Source: Anaerobacillus sp.
Lineage (GTDB): Bacteria > Bacillota > Bacilli > Bacillales_H > Anaerobacillaceae
Reading direction: 5' to 3'
Length of the DNA stretch: 19,135 bases
NCBI GenBank assembly: GCA_007120055.1
Contig: SKOL01000002.1
Coordinates: forward strand, 1 to 19,135
A program made the translations under genes and the position numbers. Shown here piece by piece: positions 6,351 to 11,820 of this stretch (within the stretch, counting starts at the first letter, position 1; every line of letters begins with the position of its first letter). The notes beneath the pieces were generated by a model. The model was not told the origin of the DNA, did not search any database, and saw nothing but the letters and a program-made list of their open reading frames with translations.

Positions 6351-6408
6351 ATTGTAACCACAACTTATAAAGAAGTTATGAAGAAAATATAGAGTTGTCA
6401 TGAAGAAT
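6351..6408 (-). promoter_or_regulatory. Operator/promoter with 11-bp-phased repeats in the divergent region, facing the secreted miniprotein
   Basis: Read on the minus strand, TTCAT begins at 6404, TTCAT at 6382 and TTTAT at 6371, spacings of exactly 22 and 11 bp, within ATTCTTCATGA, TTTCTTCATAA and CTTCTTTATAA. A -10 (TACAAT, 6356-6351) starts 15 bp after the last core, matching the promoters at 853, 11649 and 15676. The array lies between the two-component system and the secreted protein and could serve as a shared regulator site; its polarity favours activation of the secreted protein gene. Confidence 0.6.
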
Positions 6409-6431
6409 AATGAATATAGAAATTTTTATGC

Positions 6432-6437
6432 TATACT
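6432..6437 (+). promoter_or_regulatory. Possible -10 of the two-component system operon
   Basis: TATACT (inside GCTATACTTTT) lies about 30 bases before the response regulator start at 6467. I see no convincing -35 at 17 bp. The TTCAT repeats upstream have the opposite polarity, so this promoter may be constitutive or autoregulated from a distance. Confidence 0.35.
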
Positions 6438-6466
6438 TTTTTCATAATATATAGGGAGTGATAGAA

Positions 6467-7177
6467 ATGTCTCTAAAAATAATGGTCGTTGACGATGAAC
6501 CGATGATTATTGATGTGATTAAAGCATACCTTCAAAAAGAAGGGTATGAAGTCTATTCCGCTGAAACTGGATCCGAAGCTTTAAGAAAAATAGATCAAAT
6601 AAACCCCGATTTTATTATCCTTGATTTAATGTTGCCTGATTTTTCAGGGGAGGAAATTTGTAAGTGGGTGCGCGAAAAAAGTAATGTACCAATTATGATG
6701 TTAACTGCGAAAACATCAGAAGATGACCGGATCAATGGTATTGTCATTGGTGCCGATGACTATTTAACAAAACCATTTAGTCCTCGTGAAGTCGTCGTAA
6801 GAGTGCAGGCGATTTTACGTCGAACGAAACAGTCAAGTTCGAATGAAGTATTATCATTTAATAATAACGATTTAATTATTGATACTTTAAGAAAAGAAGT
6901 GATTGTTAGAGAAGAAACGGTTACGCTAACACCGATAGAGTTCAAATTATTAGTTGGAGTGGCACAATACCCTGGCAGGGTTTATAGTCGACTAGATTTA
7001 TTAGAAAAAGTGCAAAATGAAAGCTACGAAGGTTATGAACGAAGTATTGATGTCCATATTAAAAACTTGCGGAAAAAAGTAGAACGAGACTCTAAAAACC
7101 CGGACTATATATTAACTGTATTCGGTATGGGTTATAAATTTGGGGGTAAATTAGATGTTTCGAACGCTTCAAGGTAG
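6467..7177 (+). CDS. Response regulator, OmpR/PhoB family
   Basis: The 236-residue protein starts at ATG 6467, eight bases after GGGAG; a GTG at 6458 overlaps that site and is less likely. The receiver domain (1-120) has the acidic pair Asp9/Asp10 in VVDDEP, phospho-acceptor Asp53 in IILDLMLPDFSG, the conserved Thr in MMLTAK and Lys102 in LTKPF. The C-terminal winged-helix domain (about 135-230) has the usual LTPIEFKLL start and the DNA-binding run YERSIDVHIKNLRKKV, then YILTVFGMGYKF. It should bind direct repeats as a head-to-tail dimer after phosphorylation by the kinase encoded next to it, whose start overlaps this gene by 23 bases. The 11-bp-phased TTCAT repeats in this window are the natural candidate target. 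The metal link comes only from context, so no symbol is given. Confidence 0.95.
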   Translation: MSLKIMVVDDEPMIIDVIKAYLQKEGYEVYSAETGSEALRKIDQINPDFIILDLMLPDFSGEEICKWVREKSNVPIMMLTAKTSEDDRINGIVIGADDYLTKPFSPREVVVRVQAILRRTKQSSSNEVLSFNNNDLIIDTLRKEVIVREETVTLTPIEFKLLVGVAQYPGRVYSRLDLLEKVQNESYEGYERSIDVHIKNLRKKVERDSKNPDYILTVFGMGYKFGGKLDVSNASR

Positions 7178-8537
7178 GTTAACGTTCTTTTTTCTACTCA
7201 TTTCATTATCAGGAATCATTGTGGTCAGTTCAGCGATACAGCTTGGATTTTTCGGAAGCTTTCGAGATTATTTAGATACGAAAAGGTTGGAACAAGTAGA
7301 AAGTGTTATGGATGGATTAGAGCAAGAATATCGAGTACACGGTCAAATTACTGGTAAGACGATGAGTGCTATCTTTCATCATCAAGGCGTTGTTGATCAT
7401 TTGTTTTATCGATTTGTTGACCCGGAAGATAGGCTCATTTTTGATTCAACGAGGCACTATAATATGATGCCGGGTATGATGGGGCGTCAAAGGATGGAGA
7501 TGCCTAGTTTAGACACCCTTGAAAGTGAGTTGTATCAGGTTGTTATTGATGGAAAAGATATTGGTACATTAATCGTTTATTACCCCTTAGAATATGTAAA
7601 TATCGATTCGCAGTTTTTGGAACAATTTAATAAGTATATTATTGTAGCTGCAGTATCAATGATATTAATATCGATTGTTGTAAGTCTTTTAATATCAAAA
7701 AAGCTAACAATTGGATTACGTCAAGTATCTAGTGCTACACGTGAACTTCAAAATCACAACTTAGACGTTCGAGTTCCAGAGGTGAAGCAAGTAGAAGAAA
7801 TTCAACAATTATCAACGGCTTTTAACGAACTAGCTGAATCTCTAGGGAAACAAGAGCGTTTACGAAAGCAATTTACGAATGACCTAGCGCATGAGTTACG
7901 AACTCCTCTTGCTACATTACGTAGTCAAATAGAAGCTTTCTTAGACGGCGTTTGGGAGCCTACTCCTGACAGATTAAAGCAAGGGCATGCCGAGTTAATG
8001 CGTTTAGTTAGATTAGTAGATGATTTAGAAAAACTGTTAGCAGCTGAAAATCCACAAATTCAATTGAATATAACAGAGCTTAGGGCAAAAGAAGTGCTTA
8101 AATCGCTACGCACTACATTTCAGCCACTTTTTACGGAAAAAGATATTACTTTTACTGTTGAGGAAACTTTGTCTTCGGATCGTTTTGTTGCAGACCGTGA
8201 CCGCTTCATTCAAATCATGATGAACTTACTCAATAATGCGTTAAAATATACGAATGAAGGTGGAGCGGTTATTGTAAACTGCTCTAAAGATCAACAATAT
8301 ATAAATTTTCGTGTAGAAGATAATGGTGAAGGAATTTCGGCGGATGACTTACCACATATTTTTGAGAGATTCTATCGTGGCGAAAAATCACGCAATCGAA
8401 AAACAGGTGGTGTCGGTATAGGCCTTTCGATTGCGAAATCTTTAGTAGATGCTCATAACGGCGAAATAACGATTGAAAGTGAGAAAAATAAGGGGACAAA
8501 AGTTGTCGTAAAGTTGCCGATTGAACGCGAAAATTAA
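7155..8537 (+). CDS. Sensor histidine kinase with a Met-rich extracytoplasmic loop
   Basis: The complete 460-residue kinase overlaps the regulator gene by 23 bases, implying translational coupling. Order: membrane helix 1 (about 9-31), an extracytoplasmic domain (about 32-160), helix 2 (161-182), a HAMP linker (about 183-235), the H-box FTNDLAHELRTPLA with His246, the N-box MMNLLNNALKYT (358-Asn361 region), G1 VEDNGEGIS, the F box HIFERFYRGEKSRNRKTGG and G2 VGIGLSIAK. All catalytic boxes are intact. The sensor domain contains HYNMMPGMMGRQRMEMPS with Met104, 105, 108, 109, 114 and 116, an unusually dense Met cluster plus a His that could ligate Cu(I) or Ag(I). CusS-type copper kinases sense in the same compartment, but no sequence homology in that domain is claimed. 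The neighbouring secreted protein shares a PGMM motif, and a Cu(I) ATPase gene lies 3 kb downstream. The metal signal is inferred. Confidence 0.94.
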   Translation: MFRTLQGRLTFFFLLISLSGIIVVSSAIQLGFFGSFRDYLDTKRLEQVESVMDGLEQEYRVHGQITGKTMSAIFHHQGVVDHLFYRFVDPEDRLIFDSTRHYNMMPGMMGRQRMEMPSLDTLESELYQVVIDGKDIGTLIVYYPLEYVNIDSQFLEQFNKYIIVAAVSMILISIVVSLLISKKLTIGLRQVSSATRELQNHNLDVRVPEVKQVEEIQQLSTAFNELAESLGKQERLRKQFTNDLAHELRTPLATLRSQIEAFLDGVWEPTPDRLKQGHAELMRLVRLVDDLEKLLAAENPQIQLNITELRAKEVLKSLRTTFQPLFTEKDITFTVEETLSSDRFVADRDRFIQIMMNLLNNALKYTNEGGAVIVNCSKDQQYINFRVEDNGEGISADDLPHIFERFYRGEKSRNRKTGGVGIGLSIAKSLVDAHNGEITIESEKNKGTKVVVKLPIEREN

Positions 8538-8551
8538 CTTTTAATTAAATA

Positions 8552-8664
8552 CGGTTATCCAATAAGTGTCAGTTTACGTGAAATAAACTTAAATATAGTT
8601 GTAACGTTGTTAGATCAGACTATATTTTATTATTTACGGTTACTGACACTTTTTTCTGATACCG
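8552..8664. repeat. Palindromic intergenic repeat, copy 4, between convergent genes
   Basis: Arms CGGTTATCC-AATAAGTGTCAGT (from 8552) and ACTGACACTTTTTTCTGATACCG (to 8664) pair imperfectly, with an inner AAATATAGT versus ACTATATTT pair. The copy begins 14 bases after the kinase stop and ends five bases before the stop of the opposing membrane protein gene, so it probably terminates both units. Confidence 0.65.
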
Positions 8665-8668
8665 TTGT

Positions 8669-9277
8669 TCAATGATCATGGCGATCTTCATGTAAATCTT
8701 TTTCGGTGCTTTCATTAATATTTTGATAATGTTCGATCTCGTTATTTGTCGTCGTAATTGAATAGTGGTGTGTTAAATAAAATGCAAAAAGGATAACTAA
8801 AAATAAAGGTAACCGATGAAAGAAGAATTTATTTTTCCAATCATTTTCTTTAAATTTCACTTCTGATTGGATCATTAAAAATAAAATAAATAAGATACCC
8901 CCAGATAGTATGACCATGACATTAAATGTAGCATTTATAGCTTCAGTAGTGATCATCACACCTAGCATTGCTCCCATCATTCCCCCCATTGCTCCAGAAA
9001 GAAATCCATCCAAAACAGCCATGATACTAAATGGTAACCCTGCAATAACACCAAGAATTCCACCGATTAATATACCAACAACGGTCATTTGAAAAAATTG
9101 ATCAGGATATAGTAAGCCAAGCAATGTACCTACCGTTAAGCCTAAAGCCATGCCAATCGTCATCGCGATCATCATTCCGGTCATACAAGTAATTTGCTTC
9201 CTATAAAAAAATATGAAACTAAAAATCCAAAAGATGATAAAAGCGTAAACGAAAATTAATAAGTAACTTGATACCAT
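8669..9277 (-). CDS. Met/Gly-rich polytopic membrane protein, unknown function
   Basis: The 202-residue protein starts at ATG 9277 after AAAGGGG. It has about six predicted membrane helices: 4-24, 33-56, 63-82, 88-108, 114-136 and 153-169. Two helices are packed with Gly and Met in small-residue patterns: CMTGMMIAMTIGMALG (Cys31, Met32, 35, 36, 39, 43) and SGAMGGMMGAMLGVM (Met97, 100, 101, 104, 108). The tail is hydrophilic and ends HEDRHDH, a possible metal-binding cluster. I do not recognise the family. Met-rich helices and a His-rich tail next to a kinase with a Met-rich sensor and a copper ATPase make a soft-metal role a guess worth testing; tight Gly packing alone would also explain the composition. 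It is convergent with the kinase and has no TTCAT repeat upstream. Confidence 0.75.
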   Translation of the reverse strand: MVSSYLLIFVYAFIIFWIFSFIFFYRKQITCMTGMMIAMTIGMALGLTVGTLLGLLYPDQFFQMTVVGILIGGILGVIAGLPFSIMAVLDGFLSGAMGGMMGAMLGVMITTEAINATFNVMVILSGGILFILFLMIQSEVKFKENDWKNKFFFHRLPLFLVILFAFYLTHHYSITTTNNEIEHYQNINESTEKDLHEDRHDH

Positions 9278-9327
9278 AGTAAAACCCCTTTCTTAAATTA
9301 AAATCTAATAATTGATATAAAACGCTC

Positions 9328-9438
9328 ATGACGATGTATCGTCATCATCTTGCATGTAAATGCCGGCCCAACTCTTTCGCTTCGCTTTAAACTTCTATCG
9401 AATTTTAGAGGCTCACTCAAGAGTTCGGCCGGACATTT
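9328..9438. repeat. Palindrome plus GC-rich hairpin, distinct repeat type
   Basis: ATGACGAT-GT-ATCGTCAT (9328-9345) is a perfect inverted repeat. Just after it, AAATGCCGGCCCAACTCTT (9358-9376) pairs with AAGAGTTCGGCCGGACATTT (9419-9438) with one bulge and one mismatch, giving a stem of about 19 bp with a 42-nt loop. There is no T-run, so it is not a standard terminator. It is much richer in GC than its flanks and may be another dispersed element. Confidence 0.55.
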
Positions 9439-9612
9439 TCCACACTAAACCTTCATGATGGTGTATCGTTACTATCTTTTAAAAATAAAAATCGAGTATT
9501 TCCCTGTCCACCCTTCCAACTTCCTGCTTCCAAACCAACTAACCAACAAACCAACTAATAAATAAATATGAGGCTGTCCATCAAACGATACTTATTTAAT
9601 TGAGATTGAGTA

Positions 9613-9675
9613 TTTTTTCATATTTTCTTTATAGTTTCTTCATAACTTGACGGCTTTTCTTTACTATTTCTCCAT
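9613..9675 (+). promoter_or_regulatory. TTCAT repeat array upstream of the YVTN propeller gene
   Basis: TTTTTTCATAT (9613), TTTCTTTATAG (9624) and TTTCTTCATAA (9635) are contiguous 11-bp direct repeats, and two weaker units follow (TTTCTTTAC at 9656 and TTTCTCCAT at 9667), also 11 bp apart but out of phase by one base. No clear -10 sits 15 bp after the triplet; TTGACG at 9647 could be a -35. The array points at the downstream gene. Confidence 0.55.
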
Positions 9676-9752
9676 ATTTGTCGTGTACCTTTATTCATGA
9701 GTGAAGTAATTAACAAAATGAAGAATACAAACATAAGGGAGGAAGTTATGTG

Positions 9753-11207
9753 ATGAAGTACAAGGGTATATCGATATTTGGATTAGTGATCCTATTAATA
9801 GGTGGGGGGCTGTTTTTTTCAATAAACAATAATAACGCTTTAACGGCACCCGTTTTTTATGTTGCTAATGCTGGAGATGGAACAATTTCGCAAATAAATT
9901 TAGAAAAGAATGAAGCGGTTCAATCTTTAAGTTTAGATACAGAACAGTTGTCACACGGTATTGCGATTTCACCTGATGAAACCATTGTTTATTATGGAAC
10001 TGGTTTTCAAGGAAAGAGTTTACAAGCGTTTCATACGGATACAAAAGAAGTTGTTAGTGAATTAAATTATAATGAAGGAATTCATGGCATAGATATTCAC
10101 CCAACCGGAAAGTATTTATATGTGTCATTAATGGCTGGATTAGGTGAAGAGGGTGGTGCCATTTCAGTCGTAGACACAACTACATTTGATGAAGTTGCCG
10201 TGATTGAGACAGACGATGGACCAGCGCATGTTAGTGTGACAACCGATGGCTCTCAAGTTTGGGTAACAAATGTTAATGCAAATACAGTAAGTGTGATTGA
10301 TGCTTATACGTATCAAGTGTTAGCAACGATCCCTGTAGGTGAGGTCCCTAATGAAGTGGCAGTTAGTCCAAATTTAGATTATGCATTTGCAGCGAATGTG
10401 AATTCTAATAGCTTATCAATCATCGATATGATCACATTTGAGGTTGTAAAGGAGATCGAAGTGGGTGAGGGGGTTCACGGTGTAACCGTTTCTCCGGATG
10501 GTTCCCAAGTTTGGACAGCTAACAATCATTCTAATGATGTTTCAGTCGTAGATATTGATACATTTACCTTAGTAACTACAATAGAAACGGGATCATATGC
10601 AAATCATATATCTTTTTCTCCAGATGGTGACTTGGCTTTTGTTACTCATCGCGATTCAAATTCATTAGCCGTTATTGATACAAGAAAATATGAAGTGATT
10701 AAAGATCTTGAACTAGGAAACGAACCACATGAGATGACCTTAAAAGGTATGGAAACAAGCGCGGACGAGGAAATAGTGTTGGATGAAGTTTGGTCAGCTT
10801 CTTTGAAAATGCGATATACAATAAATGGTGAAGGTGGTGCAGAAGGTGCCGGTATTGAAGCACGTCTTTTGTCGCCTTATAACGAAGCAGATATGATATA
10901 TCCGACAAGTAACCTTGAGGTGGAACCATTTAATTACTTTTCTATTTTAATTAAGATGACTACCCATGCTGGTGATCTTTTAACTATTCCTTTTGATGAA
11001 AGAGTAGTTCTTACTAATAATCAAGGAGTTCAAGTTACTCCTGAACATTGGGTAGTTATAGGTAACGACTCACACCATCCGCAGTTTTTAGCACTTTTTG
11101 AAAAAACAAGAGACAAACAACCGTTGTTAAAAAATACCGACACTGAGCTATTTCTGAAATTTGAACCATTTATTATAGATGAAGTAGTAGAGTTGAAGTT
11201 GGATTAG
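9753..11207 (+). CDS. Membrane-anchored seven-bladed YVTN-type beta-propeller protein with C-terminal extension
   Basis: The 484-residue protein starts at ATG 9753 with AAGGGAGG ten bases upstream; GTG 9750 is an alternative that adds one Met. Residues 5-23 form a single hydrophobic segment (uncleaved anchor or signal), with no lipobox Cys. Residues about 33-332 hold seven repeats of about 43-48 residues with the pattern v-x-h-T/A-N-x-x-x-N-x-V/L-S-V-I-D (for example WVTNVNANTVSVIDAYTY). A His recurs where each blade turns, at 68, 111, 159, 242, 285 and 326 (Asn200 in one). This is the YVTN/cytochrome-d1-like propeller fold, seen in proteins that bind partners or heme at the cell surface; no CxxCH heme motif is present. 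A C-terminal domain of about 140 residues (from about 345) is not one I recognise. It follows one of the clearest repeat arrays, so it is probably co-regulated with the other exported proteins here. Confidence 0.85.
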   Translation: MKYKGISIFGLVILLIGGGLFFSINNNNALTAPVFYVANAGDGTISQINLEKNEAVQSLSLDTEQLSHGIAISPDETIVYYGTGFQGKSLQAFHTDTKEVVSELNYNEGIHGIDIHPTGKYLYVSLMAGLGEEGGAISVVDTTTFDEVAVIETDDGPAHVSVTTDGSQVWVTNVNANTVSVIDAYTYQVLATIPVGEVPNEVAVSPNLDYAFAANVNSNSLSIIDMITFEVVKEIEVGEGVHGVTVSPDGSQVWTANNHSNDVSVVDIDTFTLVTTIETGSYANHISFSPDGDLAFVTHRDSNSLAVIDTRKYEVIKDLELGNEPHEMTLKGMETSADEEIVLDEVWSASLKMRYTINGEGGAEGAGIEARLLSPYNEADMIYPTSNLEVEPFNYFSILIKMTTHAGDLLTIPFDERVVLTNNQGVQVTPEHWVVIGNDSHHPQFLALFEKTRDKQPLLKNTDTELFLKFEPFIIDEVVELKLD

Positions 11208-11213
11208 GAATCA

Positions 11214-11260
11214 TTTCCCTTAAGTAGCACTCACATATATCTTAATATCATAAGGGGAAA
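11214..11260 (+). other. Weak hairpin after the YVTN gene
   Basis: TTTCCCTTA (11214-11222) pairs with TAAGGGGAAA (11251-11260), seven bases after the stop. There is no T-run, so it may stabilise the 3' end of the transcript rather than terminate it; the repeat at 11317 is the likelier terminator. Confidence 0.3.
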
Positions 11261-11316
11261 GTTGTACGGGTCTTTTCAAAACCAAAGGGTCTCATATAAG
11301 CATTTTGTACTTAAAT

Positions 11317-11420
11317 ATAGGACTGTCCCATAAGTGTCTGTTACCAAGCAGAAATATTAAATTTATATTTGTCTATATTTGCTGCTTAAAGACTTGATAC
11401 TTTTTTGGGGGCAGTCCTAT
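11317..11420. repeat. Palindromic intergenic repeat, copy 5
   Basis: ATAGGACTG (11317-11325) and CAGTCCTAT (11412-11420) are perfect arms. Inner parts GTCCCATAAGTGTC versus GATACTTTTTTGGGG and AAATATT/AATATAGAC-like segments pair imperfectly. Left-arm wording (GGACTGTCCCATAAGTGTC) is nearly identical to the copy at 2388, showing common origin. It is decayed internally. Confidence 0.7.
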
Positions 11421-11523
11421 TATACGTAAATAACATCAAATCTACATAGTTTTTTCAAGTTTTAAAAGTACTATAAAGTTAGTGAGAATATTAGTAATTA
11501 AGTTAAGGAGAAGAGGTGGTACG

Positions 11524-11568
11524 ATGTTTTCAAACTATAAGCTCTCGATCAGTATTTTTTTCTGGTAA
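11524..11568 (+). pseudogene. Tiny hydrophobic ORF with strong ribosome-binding site, possibly frameshifted
   Basis: AAGGAGAAGAGGTGG precedes ATG 11524, but the frame stops after 14 codons (MFSNYKLSISIFFW). If the seven-T run (11555-11561) had one more T, the frame would read on as FLVIISNAFLSS and stop at TAA 11594-11596, a 24-residue hydrophobic peptide. This mirrors the case at 4279. It could instead be only a chance start. Nothing else coding is visible in this intergenic stretch before the copA leader. Confidence 0.3.
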
Positions 11569-11648
11569 TTATTAGTAATGCTTTTTTATCTTCGTAATAT
11601 TCCATAGTGCAAAATTTGTCACCGAATTTCAAAATTTCACAAGAAAAC

Positions 11649-11680
11649 TTCATCGTTTCTTGATAGAAAAAATTTATAAT
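11649..11680 (+). promoter_or_regulatory. copA promoter with two 11-bp-phased repeats
   Basis: TTCAT at 11649 (AAACTTCATCG) and TTGAT at 11660 (TTTCTTGATAG) are 11 bp apart, and a perfect -10, TATAAT (11675-11680), starts 15 bp after the second core. No CopY box (TACAnnTGTA) or obvious CsoR palindrome is seen nearby, in line with control by a two-component system. A second TATAAT at 11702 has no repeat upstream at this distance. Confidence 0.55.
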
Positions 11681-11748
11681 GCAATTTATACCCCATAGTA
11701 GTATAATGAGTTTAGGTTATTGAAAAGCATATTTTAAAAAGGTGAAAT

Positions 11749-11820
11749 ATGATTAAAATAAAATACCCTATCAAAATGACGGGAGGACTTAATGATGAGC
11801 GTAGAAACAAAAACATTTGA
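11749..11820 (+). CDS. Possible 23-residue leader ORF overlapping the copA start
   Basis: ATG 11749 follows AAAAAGGTGAAAT, a good ribosome-binding site, and encodes a Lys/Ile-rich start ([13 protein letters not shown]) then [10 protein letters not shown], stopping at 11820. It runs in another frame across the copA ribosome-binding site and start codon. It may couple translation to copA or be a chance ORF; it contains no Cys or His that would suggest metal sensing. Confidence 0.3.
   Translation: MIKIKYPIKMTGGLNDERRNKNI

Larger units (their letters stand above)
9278..9752. other. Gene-free 475-bp region between the membrane protein and the YVTN gene
   Basis: No credible coding frame. It contains an 18-bp palindrome and a long hairpin (9328-9438), a partial second copy of the palindrome at 9455-9475 (ATGATGGTGTATCGTTACTAT), a lone AGGCTGTCCAT at 9570 resembling the left end of the GTGTCAG-type repeat without its right arm, and then the TTCAT repeat array at 9613. 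A CCAACT/CCAACAAACCAACT stretch near 9536-9555 is simple-sequence-like. Confidence 0.5.

Noticed and set aside
6346..6358. GTTACATTGTAAC palindrome as a CopY-type copper operator
   Set aside because: The CopY box is TACAnnTGTA with a two-base centre; this one has a one-base centre, and no CopY-like gene is present. It overlaps the proposed -10, so it may be accidental.
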